From contig CAIOXR010000018.1 of assembly GCA_903862375.1 (NCBI GenBank), positions 1 through 11,966 on the forward strand: 11,966 nt of DNA, written 5' to 3'. Below the pieces are notes generated by a model. That model ran no database searches, was not told the DNA's origin, and was given only the letters and a program-made list of their open reading frames with translations. This DNA comes from an uncultured bacterium (lineage in GTDB: Bacteria; Patescibacteriota; Minisyncoccia; Phycocordibacterales; UBA9973). This document shows positions 1-5,301 of the stretch, piece after piece (positions within the stretch are counted from its first letter, which is position 1; every line of letters begins with the position of its first letter). The position numbers were made by a program, and so were the translations under genes.

Positions 1-220
1 CAACTCTTAAAGATTTACTTCCAATATAAAGCGTGAATTCTGCTCTAAACAAGTCTCCTGTCTTGTGATGATTTGTGGTTTTCCCGATCTCAACATAGCA
101 CATAGGCAATTCTTTTTGATTTTGATTAACAAACTTATCTAAATGATTTACTCTTTTTTCTACATATTCCTTAATCGCAGGAGTCATTACAAAACCTGTT
201 GCTTTTATGTTGTGTCTCAT
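1..220 (-). CDS. raiA: Ribosome hibernation promoting factor / RaiA (N-terminal part; runs off the left edge)
   Basis: About 73 N-terminal residues are visible; the rest lies beyond base 1. The protein starts MRHNIKATGFVMTPAIKEYV and continues through VEIGKTTNHHKTGDLFRAE, followed by a strand-forming segment (FTLYIGSKSLRV). This is the beta-alpha-beta opening of the RaiA/HPF/YfiA family, in which the motif VEVGKTTxHHKxGDxFRAE is typical. These proteins bind the 30S decoding region in starved cells and inactivate or dimerise ribosomes. The ATG at 220-218 gives the usual family start. It lies 9 bases after the stop of the DUF167 gene, so the two are probably cotranscribed. No Shine-Dalgarno sequence is visible before it. 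This gene marks the left part of the window as chromosomal housekeeping sequence. Confidence 0.88.
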   Translation of the reverse strand, partial: MRHNIKATGFVMTPAIKEYVEKRVNHLDKFVNQNQKELPMCYVEIGKTTNHHKTGDLFRAEFTLYIGSKSLRV

Positions 221-229
221 GATTTATTT

Positions 230-526
230 TTATATATCTAAACTAATAATCTTACTTGGTGAATGATGACCACTCACAATTCTTACTTCCCCATTATATC
301 CCGTTAGAGGTCCAGATTCAAACGAAGTGGATGTGGCAGAAACTGAAAGTTTCTTACCTCTAACAGGATTATACACTTTAAAATAATCTCGTACTAGTTC
401 TATTACCCTTTTATTTGCTAAATTTTTTTCAGCTGGCTCTTTAACAGATATATCAAAATGGTCTTCAGATTTTTTTATAATCTTTTCTTTTTTAGCATCT
501 ACCATAACTTTTACTTTTATATACAT
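230..526 (-). CDS. DUF167 (YggU/UPF0235) family protein carrying a 25-residue in-frame insertion
   Basis: The product is 98 aa. It opens MYIKVKVMVDAKKEKI, has the family signature VKEPAEKNLANKRVIEL at roughly residues 28-45, and ends in VRIVSGHHSPSKIISLDI. These are the hallmarks of the small DUF167 domain, whose function is unknown. Between YFKVYN and GEVRIVSG sit 25 extra residues (PVRGKKLS...LTGYN) that the family lacks. They are encoded by a 70-bp palindromic element plus a duplicated 5-bp target. Removing 75 bp restores a normal domain of 73 aa. The reading frame stays open, so the protein is probably still made. The gene has a near-perfect -10 box 6 bases before its ATG and leads into raiA. 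Confidence 0.85.
   Translation of the reverse strand: MYIKVKVMVDAKKEKIIKKSEDHFDISVKEPAEKNLANKRVIELVRDYFKVYNPVRGKKLSVSATSTSFESGPLTGYNGEVRIVSGHHSPSKIISLDI
299..368. repeat. 70-bp palindromic element inserted in frame in the DUF167 gene (RPE-like)
   Basis: The ends are 13-bp inverted repeats (TCCCGTTAGAGGT at 299-311 and ACCTCTAACAGGA at 356-368) with one mismatch. Inside, on the minus strand, AGAAACT-ttc-AGTTTCT forms a second hairpin, next to an imperfect third one (CCA...TGG), so the transcript could fold as a three-way cloverleaf. TTATA occurs directly on both sides (294-298 and 369-373), as a target-site duplication would. Element plus one TTATA is 75 bp, exactly 25 codons. The arrangement matches what is known of Rickettsia palindromic elements, but I cannot assign it to that family. 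Confidence 0.82.
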
Positions 527-532
527 AATTTG

Positions 533-538
533 ATTATA
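533..538 (-). promoter_or_regulatory. -10 box of the DUF167-raiA operon; likely leaderless mRNA
   Basis: On the minus strand the sequence is TATAAT, then six bases, then the ATG at 526. With a start point about seven bases after the -10, the A of the ATG would be +1, giving a leaderless transcript. No good -35 is visible. There is no ribosome binding site, which agrees with this reading. Confidence 0.55.
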
Positions 539-563
539 CCGTATTTTAAAAAATGCTTCACTT

Positions 564-592
564 TTAACATTTTTTTTGGTAGTATGTTATTC
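564..592 (+). promoter_or_regulatory. Possible promoter of the tRNA-Asn region
   Basis: TTAACA (564-569) resembles a -35. It is followed after 17 bases by TTATTC, or after 18 bases by an extended-type TGtTATTCG. Transcription would then begin near the first hairpin at about 599. The -10 is poor, so this is weak. Confidence 0.3.
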
Positions 593-596
593 GCAT

Positions 597-780
597 TCCG
601 GAGTGGTTAAGATAAGCTACTCCGTAATAATTGGTTATATTCCGGAGTAGCTCAGCGGTGGAGTGAGCGTAGGGTTGGGACCCAACGCGCAAGACCTTGA
701 ACGTTTTGTAATCAAAATGTGAAAGGTGTACAGCCTCTGTAAGAGGATCGCCTGATTCAGCGATTGCTCAATAAGAGCTA
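597..780 (+). other. tRNA-derived, hairpin-rich sequence upstream of tRNA-Asn (tRNA fossil or unknown RNA)
   Basis: The 5' end of the tRNA-Asn gene (TCCGGAGTAGCTCAGCGGT) is copied exactly at 641-659, and its first eight bases also occur at 597-604. A relaxed copy of the anticodon arm appears at 747-770 (ATCGC...GCGAT). The remaining sequence folds into successive hairpins: 599-606/617-624, 667-688 (GCGTaGGG/CCCaACGC), 701-708/713-720 (8 bp with one G-U on the plus strand), 734-738/742-746, 747-751/760-764 and 766-769/775-778. No matching 3' acceptor strand (CTCCGGA) exists before 877, so it cannot form a normal tRNA by itself. It may be debris of earlier integration events or a separate RNA cotranscribed with the tRNA. 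Confidence 0.5.
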
Positions 781-812
781 TTAGGAAGATACGAGAATTA
801 AAAAAAGAATAT

Positions 813-884
813 TCCGGAGTAGCTCAGCGGTAGAGCAATCGCCTGTTAAGCGATTGGTCACAGGTTCGATCCCTGTCTCCGGAG
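813..884 (+). tRNA. tRNA-Asn (anticodon GUU)
   Basis: All arms are present. The acceptor TCCGGAG (813-819) pairs with CTCCGGA (877-883), the D arm is GCTC/GAGC, and the anticodon arm is ATCGC-CTGTTAA-GCGAT with GTT in the loop. The T arm is ACAGG-TTCGATC-CCTGT (860-876). The discriminator is G884, as usual for bacterial tRNA-Asn. CCA is not encoded (CAG follows), so it must be added by the CCA enzyme. The gene is the integration target of the element to its right: the recombinase gene on the other strand ends at 858, inside the variable/T-arm region. Confidence 0.95.
858..884. other. Probable attachment site (att) within the tRNA-Asn 3' end
   Basis: The recombinase gene abuts and overlaps the 3' end of the tRNA by 27 bases. 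This is the usual position of an integrase next to its attachment site. The exact crossover cannot be read because no second copy of this sequence occurs in the window. The right-hand site should lie beyond base 11966. Confidence 0.55.
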
Positions 885-2477
885 CAGTATAGCATTTTGA
901 AGGTACAAAACCTTCATATCCTCTTTGTTAGAGCCTTGTTTAAGAGGTTCGAACATCTCGTGCATAGCTTTTACCTCAGTAGAAGCTTCTTTTATGAGTA
1001 ATAATGGTTTATCTAAGTGAATATTGATTATTTTATCTTTCAGTGTGAGGTTCGAACCAAGAGACATTAGGATATCTTTTTTCACTTCAAGCGATATTGT
1101 ATTGTCAAAAATTTCTTTGGCTGTTTTTGCAAACTCAAATTGTTTATCAACTAAATCTAACCAGTTATCAGCTCTTAATCCAACATCTTTTATAAGCATT
1201 TCTAACCTGTGTTTTTCTTCAGTGTAAGTGTTTTTGCCTTTAGCAAATTCTTCATCGGTTATTTCTTTATTTGCACGCATCTCAACAAGACTATCAATTT
1301 TCTTTAAAATTTTATTATATTCAGCTTGTTGGCTTTTAATCATTTCGTTTCTTCCATTAGCCTCTTCAATATTATTGGTCTTAAGAACATCCAGTGCCCA
1401 TTCACAAAAATCATTAGGTAATGTAATTTCATTTAGTTTATTAGAAATTTGTTTTTGTAGTTCAGCTTCTTCAATAGAACCTTGTGAACAACTAATTTTT
1501 TTTCTTCCAGTACAATGATAATAAACATAAGTATGAACATTACCATTCTTTTGTTTTTTAGTTTTATTTTCAGCTGTAATTAAAGCACCACATTCACCAC
1601 AAGTCATGGGTCCTCTAAATGCAAAATCGTAAGTCTTTGGTCTTTGAGTTGCTTTATTACCAAGTAAAAATTGCACCTTATTAAACTCTTCCTTTGTAAT
1701 CATTGGTTGGTGATTTCCAGTTTTCCATATACCACTTCCTTTAGGATATTCATAATCACCATAGTAAAAAGTATCGTTAAAGATTCTATAGACTGTATTA
1801 CGAGCTATCTTATTACCCTTTCTACTAGTAAGCTTCCAGTCGTCTTTAGCTGTTTCCCAAATCTTATTAGGAGAATATTTTCCTGTAAGCATCAGGTCCC
1901 ACAGTTTACGAACCAAATAAAATCGTTCTGGGTCATTAAGTATTTCTTTCTCACCTTTAAGCTTAAACTGGTTATGTATATAGCCAAGCGTGGCAAGTCC
2001 TGGATACCAACCTCTTTCTGCTTTAGCTCTTAAACCTCTTTTCGTGTCTACACTCAAATCTCTTACAAATTGATTCGCCATACCAAGCTCCACTGCCATC
2101 ATTAATACATTGTCAGTTGGGTAATAACTTCTACCATAGGTTTGAATATGTTGAATGGTACCTTGTTGTAACATCCAACTTATATTTCCCCCGTCGACAG
2201 GATTGCGTGCGAGACGATTTAGTTTCCAACAAATAATTCCTTGTGCTTCGCCTTTGTGGATACGCTCAAGCATTTTATTAAACACTACTCTTCCTCCAGG
2301 ATTCTTTGCTGATTTTGATTCAGAAAGAATTTCTACAACATTTAAATTATTTTCTTTTGCTATTTTTTTTAACTCATTTATCTGGTCATCAATAGATGCC
2401 ATCTGCCTATCCTCAGATTCAGAACTTTTTCTCGCATAGATGAAGTATTTGATTGTTTTTTTTATTTCTTTGTTCAT
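858..2477 (-). CDS. Large serine recombinase (site-specific integrase)
   Basis: This 539-aa protein probably integrates and excises the element. The resolvase domain starts with YFIYARKSSESEDRQ, with the catalytic serine near residue 18. It is followed by IICWKLNRLARN (about 81-92) and the RDLSVDTKRGLRAKAERGWYPG helix region (139-160; read as RDLSVDTKRGL then RAKAERGWYPG). The recombinase domain follows, then a zinc ribbon with Cys at about 293, 296, 322 and 330, then a lysine/glutamate-rich coiled coil. The start was set at ATG 2477 because an upstream in-frame ATG (2546) lies inside a structured leader and adds residues unlike the family. The last nine residues (LLRRQGSNL) are translated from the antisense strand of the tRNA-Asn T and acceptor stems. 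The C-terminus therefore depends on the integration junction. Confidence 0.9.
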   Translation of the reverse strand: MNKEIKKTIKYFIYARKSSESEDRQMASIDDQINELKKIAKENNLNVVEILSESKSAKNPGGRVVFNKMLERIHKGEAQGIICWKLNRLARNPVDGGNISWMLQQGTIQHIQTYGRSYYPTDNVLMMAVELGMANQFVRDLSVDTKRGLRAKAERGWYPGLATLGYIHNQFKLKGEKEILNDPERFYLVRKLWDLMLTGKYSPNKIWETAKDDWKLTSRKGNKIARNTVYRIFNDTFYYGDYEYPKGSGIWKTGNHQPMITKEEFNKVQFLLGNKATQRPKTYDFAFRGPMTCGECGALITAENKTKKQKNGNVHTYVYYHCTGRKKISCSQGSIEEAELQKQISNKLNEITLPNDFCEWALDVLKTNNIEEANGRNEMIKSQQAEYNKILKKIDSLVEMRANKEITDEEFAKGKNTYTEEKHRLEMLIKDVGLRADNWLDLVDKQFEFAKTAKEIFDNTISLEVKKDILMSLGSNLTLKDKIINIHLDKPLLLIKEASTEVKAMHEMFEPLKQGSNKEDMKVLYLQNAILLRRQGSNL

Positions 2478-2489
2478 ATTTTTATACAC

Positions 2490-2612
2490 TAAAGGGACGG
2501 TCTGGTACCCCAATTCACTTGCTCCGAAGAGTAGCCACATTGGCAAACCGCCCCTTTATGGCAACGTGGCAATAAAAATCTCCTCGGATTAAGGCTTGTA
2601 AAATTGGGGTAC
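2490..2612 (-). ncRNA. Structured leader RNA of the recombinase gene (pseudoknot)
   Basis: On the minus strand an 11-bp helix, GTACCCCAATT (2612-2602) with AATTGGGGTAC (2515-2505), closes the element. Inside it, GCCACGTTG (2570-2562) pairs with CAATGTGGC (2542-2534). The 19-base loop of that hairpin contains ACCGCCCCTTTA on the plus strand (2547-2558), whose minus-strand form pairs with the tail at 2501-2490 over 12 positions. A CTC-UUCG-GAG mini-hairpin lies at 2531-2522. G-U pairs in both inner helices and the UUCG loop fit only the minus strand. A TATAAT box at 2624-2619 puts the expected transcript start at about 2612, the first base of the closing helix. The structure ends 12 bases before the recombinase ATG. 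I do not recognise the family. Confidence 0.7.
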
Positions 2613-2618
2613 ATTACT

Positions 2619-2624
2619 ATTATA
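2619..2624 (-). promoter_or_regulatory. -10 box of the recombinase transcript
   Basis: A perfect TATAAT on the minus strand sits six bases before G2612, where the structured leader begins. The -35 region is AT-rich and gives only a weak match. Confidence 0.55.
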
Positions 2625-2652
2625 TCATATTTATTATTTTTTTAATATATTC

Positions 2653-2802
2653 TTTGCTAGTTCTGCCTAGCAAACGACCTTTGACCAGCATAATGTTATA
2701 ATTTTTGTGTATCCACCACAAAATAGGTGGATACGAATAATTGTTTTTAATACTCTGCTAGTTGCTAGTTATTCCTATATGGATAGGTAACCAGCAACTA
2801 GC
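2653..2802. repeat. Hairpin cluster with repeated GCTAGTT between recombinase and rep genes (possible origin or control region)
   Basis: This non-coding stretch (intergenic 2640-2806) holds three inverted repeats. They are TTTGCTAG/CTAGCAAA (2653-2660/2667-2674), GTATCCACC/GGTGGATAC (2709-2717/2726-2734), and a long hairpin GCTAGTTGCT...AGCAACTAGC (2757-2766/2793-2802). The last continues inward through GTTA/TAAC and CCTAT/ATAGG. GCTAGTT occurs at 2656, 2757 and 2764, and inverted at 2796. The last hairpin lies four bases beyond the rep stop codon and is continuous on the minus strand through a G-U pair, so it may also end or protect the rep mRNA. It lacks a U-tract. The position beside a rep gene would suit an origin, but this is inference. 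Confidence 0.55.
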
Positions 2803-2806
2803 AAGA

Positions 2807-4690
2807 TTATGTATCCTCTGACTCTAGAATATCAAATACACCCCAATCATCATCTTTCTTAATTGAATATAGTTTTTCATTAGGTTTACCTGAACCATTA
2901 AATATTTTAAGACTGGCACTTTCCGCATCTCTTCTTAAAGTAATCTTTATTTTCCCTTCTTTTTCCAATGATTTCGTAGCTTCTTTTATTGTAGTTGTAC
3001 CTCCAATTTTCAAATATACAAAATCTTTTCTACCTAATAATTCCTCTCTATTTTGAAGTTCTGAAAGAATTCCGGTTTTTGCTTCAGTTAATGCCTGTTC
3101 TTTAGGTTGGTGTTCTCCTGAATATAGAAAATTAACACTTTTACCAGTCACAATTTCTATATCAAAAGGCGGAAGCTTTCCCCCAACCTTACTTTTTAAA
3201 TGTTTTACTATTAAATATTTTTTTTCCTCTTTCTCAATCTCCTCAAGTGATATATGTCCGCTTATTGAAGCATTAATAGCTGAGGTTCCACGTGAAGACT
3301 CAGCATCGTCATTTTTTCCAAATGGAGATTTTTTCCTATGATGGTGAGTAAAAATAACTGTGATATTTTCACGAGCAATCATTTTTAATAAATCTAAAAC
3401 CTTTTGCATTTCTGTACTACTATTTTCTTCAGAATCATGAATGGCTCGTAAACTATCAAACATGATTACACCAATATTTTTCTCTTTTGCTTCATTTATC
3501 AAACTATTAACAAAACTGTTTGTAAGTTTTGAACCTTGAGCAATGCGATAATAAATAGGTAAAGAAATATCTATAATGTTTAAAAGCTTCAGTCTGTCTT
3601 GTATTAAACGTGCCGAATCTTCCTCGTTTACAATCATGACATTGGCTTTCTCTGTGGCAAATTTATCAAATACTAAAGTTCCATTAACTATATGTCCAGC
3701 AAATAAAAATAATAACCACGATTTCCATCCATTTGGTGGTGCTGAAATCATATTTACAGTTCCTTGTTCAAAGAATGGTTCAAGCGTATATCTTGCTAAT
3801 GGGAAAATCTGTGTAATAAGTTCAGCATGAGACATCGCCGAAATATATTTTAGAGTTTCTACTGCAATTTTTTTGTCATTTTTAATATTTAATTTTAGTC
3901 TTCGTGCACTTTCAATTTTTGTTATCGATTTATACGTACTGAGAAGTTCATCATTTTGTAGGGGTGGTTTATAAGTTAGATTTACTTCCTGTACCATCGG
4001 CCAGACTTCCCTATCCCAATTATCTATATTTGTTGTAACAAGTAATTTGCCAATAAATGAAGCTATGGCATTATTTCTACCCTCACCTTCTTTGAGACCA
4101 ACAATTTCTGGTAATGTTTTTCTAACCTTTAACTCACTCCCCGAATCACCATTAAGAAGTTTTAATAGTTTTGGTGGTATGTCTGCCAAAGGAGTATCTA
4201 TAGGGCTTAAAATCCACTTATATTGACCGTAGGGCGTTGTGGATGGTGACACTATGACCATTCCACCATCTCCACGAATATCAATTCCAGAGTCTTTCGA
4301 GCCAATACAAACAGCGTTTTTAATTATTAAATCCTTAGGTAACCTAAAAAAGTATTGTCTACCACCAGATGCAGTTTCTTGTACTGGAGTAATAGGTAAA
4401 TTAAAGGATTTAAAGAGTTCTATATTGTAATTTTGTTTATATGAATCAGTATCGAGAACCAAAAGATTGGAGACCTTGCCTGTAACAATGCCTAGATTTT
4501 CACAACCCCATTGAGAAACTTCTTCTTGTGAGACAATATTCTCTTGATATTTTTTCCAACCATCTTTTGGATATTCAATTACTTTTTTTCCAAACTCATC
4601 TTTAGTTATTGAACCAAGTGGAATTACGGAAAAACCTAAAGCAATATATCTTGATGCTTCTTCTAAAATTTCTAATTTATTTTCTTTCAT
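2807..4690 (-). CDS. Replication protein: bifunctional primase-polymerase fused to a RepA-like AAA ATPase
   Basis: The protein is 627 aa with two parts. The N-terminal prim-pol domain shows ALGFSVIPLG, an acidic LVLDTDS (about 77-83), TASGGRQYFF (106-115) and GIDIRGDGGMVIVSPS (135-150). A primase C-terminal-like stretch, GEGRNNAIASFIGKLL (202-217), follows. The C-terminal half is a RecA-type ATPase: a Walker A variant APPNGWKSW (317-325), VMIVNEED (351-358), Walker B IGVIMFDSLRAIH (406-418), VIFTHHHRK (445-453) and SSRGTSAI (465-472). Such fusions start and unwind replication of plasmids and integrative elements. Walker A has Trp where Gly usually precedes the Lys. The start overlaps the stop of the 54-aa gene as ATGA, indicating translational coupling. 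It is the last gene of a three-gene operon. Confidence 0.87.
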   Translation of the reverse strand: MKENKLEILEEASRYIALGFSVIPLGSITKDEFGKKVIEYPKDGWKKYQENIVSQEEVSQWGCENLGIVTGKVSNLLVLDTDSYKQNYNIELFKSFNLPITPVQETASGGRQYFFRLPKDLIIKNAVCIGSKDSGIDIRGDGGMVIVSPSTTPYGQYKWILSPIDTPLADIPPKLLKLLNGDSGSELKVRKTLPEIVGLKEGEGRNNAIASFIGKLLVTTNIDNWDREVWPMVQEVNLTYKPPLQNDELLSTYKSITKIESARRLKLNIKNDKKIAVETLKYISAMSHAELITQIFPLARYTLEPFFEQGTVNMISAPPNGWKSWLLFLFAGHIVNGTLVFDKFATEKANVMIVNEEDSARLIQDRLKLLNIIDISLPIYYRIAQGSKLTNSFVNSLINEAKEKNIGVIMFDSLRAIHDSEENSSTEMQKVLDLLKMIARENITVIFTHHHRKKSPFGKNDDAESSRGTSAINASISGHISLEEIEKEEKKYLIVKHLKSKVGGKLPPFDIEIVTGKSVNFLYSGEHQPKEQALTEAKTGILSELQNREELLGRKDFVYLKIGGTTTIKEATKSLEKEGKIKITLRRDAESASLKIFNGSGKPNEKLYSIKKDDDWGVFDILESEDT

Positions 4691-4851
4691 ATTTTTATTG
4701 GAGTTTTTTTATTCTTATTTTTAAGTACAATTTCAACAAGACGAATTAGCTTGATGCCTTTATCAAGGGCGTCACCTTTAGTTATATATATTCCAAAGTG
4801 TTTTTTATATAACATTTGAAATTTAATAATTTGTTCGTCTTTAATTTGCAT
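4687..4851 (-). CDS. Small 54-aa protein upstream of rep
   Basis: The sequence begins MQIKDEQIIKFQMLYKKHFG and contains a helical GDALDKGIKLIRLVEIVLKN stretch followed by a basic tail. It has no membrane segment. Its stop overlaps the rep start (ATGA), and its own start is 7 bases after the DUF5659-like stop, so the three genes form a tight operon. The overlap, the even helical pattern and the absence of stops support a real gene. It resembles, from memory, short proteins found beside rep genes in CPR elements. A role in replication control or DNA binding is only a guess. Confidence 0.7.
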   Translation of the reverse strand: MQIKDEQIIKFQMLYKKHFGIYITKGDALDKGIKLIRLVEIVLKNKNKKTPIKI

Positions 4852-4858
4852 ATTAAAA

Positions 4859-5110
4859 TTACTTAACTCTAGGAAAGAGTTGATTTTTTACTTTTTTATA
4901 ACTTAATAGAAACGCCCATGGTTCGACCTGTAGAGAACGTGATTGAAAACCTTGAATTATATTATCCAAACCAACATCTTTTTTTATGAAAAAAAGTGCT
5001 CTGTGTGGAGTTGATTTATCTATTTTTTCAATTTGACCACCAAAATAGCAAATTGTGGTAGCTAAAGAAATATCGTTTGTTTTATAATAATTATCTTCTT
5101 TTTTACACAT
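4859..5110 (-). CDS. DUF5659-like small protein
   Basis: This is an 83-aa protein. Its pattern YYKTNDISLATTICYFG, then IDKSTPHRALFFIKKD, then a short helix and VEPWAFLLSYKKVKNQLF, matches the layout I associate with DUF5659. That family is common in CPR genomes and has no known biochemical function. It is cytoplasmic by appearance, with no signal or membrane segment. It is the first gene of the operon with the 54-aa protein and rep. The pseudoknot element at 5132-5204 forms its leader, ending 21 bases before the ATG. No ribosome binding site is seen. Confidence 0.7.
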   Translation of the reverse strand: MCKKEDNYYKTNDISLATTICYFGGQIEKIDKSTPHRALFFIKKDVGLDNIIQGFQSRSLQVEPWAFLLSYKKVKNQLFPRVK

Positions 5111-5131
5111 ATATTTATACTTAGCTAATAA

Positions 5132-5204
5132 AATATCCGCTTCTGAAGACTTAGACCACGTCCGGGTGACCTAAATCCTCATGAGCGGATATTCTCCCGG
5201 ACGT
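5132..5204 (-). ncRNA. Pseudoknot RNA in the leader of the DUF5659-rep operon
   Basis: Two perfect inverted repeats interlock. ACGTCCGGG (minus strand 5204-5196) pairs with CCCGGACGT (5166-5158), and AATATCCGCT (5193-5184) pairs with AGCGGATATT (5141-5132). Only two bases separate the two 5' strands. The 17 bases before the third segment can close a 3-bp TGA/TCA stem (5181-5179/5169-5167), GG follows the first helix, and CAGA comes directly before the last strand. This order resembles the P1-P2-P3-P1'-J4/2-P2' order of HDV-like ribozymes. The loop corresponding to L3 does not match their consensus and no P4 is clear. The fold itself is well supported; the class is not. Confidence 0.72.
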
Positions 5205-5210
5205 AAATAT

Positions 5211-5243
5211 CAAAATAAAAAACTGTGATATTTATTATCACAG
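5211..5243 (-). terminator. Intrinsic terminator of the upstream minus-strand genes
   Basis: On the minus strand CTGTGATA-5 nt-TATCACAG (5243-5223) is followed by six T and then ATTTT. It lies about 60 bases after the stop of the 231-aa gene and just before the pseudoknot leader. It therefore separates the unknown three-gene group from the rep operon. Confidence 0.8.
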
Positions 5244-5271
5244 AATAATAGAGTTTTATTGATTATCACTA

Positions 5272-5295
5272 ACCAATAAGAAATTTCTTATTGGT
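5272..5295. repeat. Perfect 24-bp palindrome after the 231-aa gene
   Basis: ACCAATAAGAAA is followed directly by its reverse complement TTTCTTATTGGT, with no loop. It starts 7 bases beyond the gene's stop codon. On the plus strand it is followed by AATTTTTT, which would suit a terminator facing left-to-right, but no plus-strand gene ends here. On the minus strand it could stabilise the mRNA end or bind a dimeric protein. Confidence 0.65.
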
Positions 5296-5301
5296 AATTT
5301 T

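Noticed and set aside
641..712. A second functional tRNA gene at 641
   Set aside because: The acceptor 5' strand and D arm are present, but no T arm and no 3' acceptor strand follow. The anticodon-like arm is too long.
1024..2439. Plus-strand open frames opposite the recombinase
   Set aside because: They are shadows of the minus-strand gene, rich in Phe/Ser/Leu, with no recognisable domain. The same applies to plus-strand frames opposite rep, res and mod.
2505..2531. Right-hand attachment site near the recombinase start (GCTCCGAAGAG resembles the tRNA end)
   Set aside because: Only a few bases resemble the tRNA acceptor end. The T-arm sequence is missing and the match is part of a UUCG hairpin in the leader.
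2478..2546. Start of the recombinase at the upstream ATG (2546), adding 23 residues
   Set aside because: These codons lie in the loop and strands of the structured leader, and the added residues are unlike the start of serine recombinases. The family core begins a few residues after the ATG at 2477.
5132..5204. Firm call as an HDV-like or hammerhead ribozyme
   Set aside because: The helix order resembles HDV-like ribozymes, but the L3 loop lacks the usual pyrimidines and P4 is not clear. No hammerhead core (CTGANGA with GAAA) is present.
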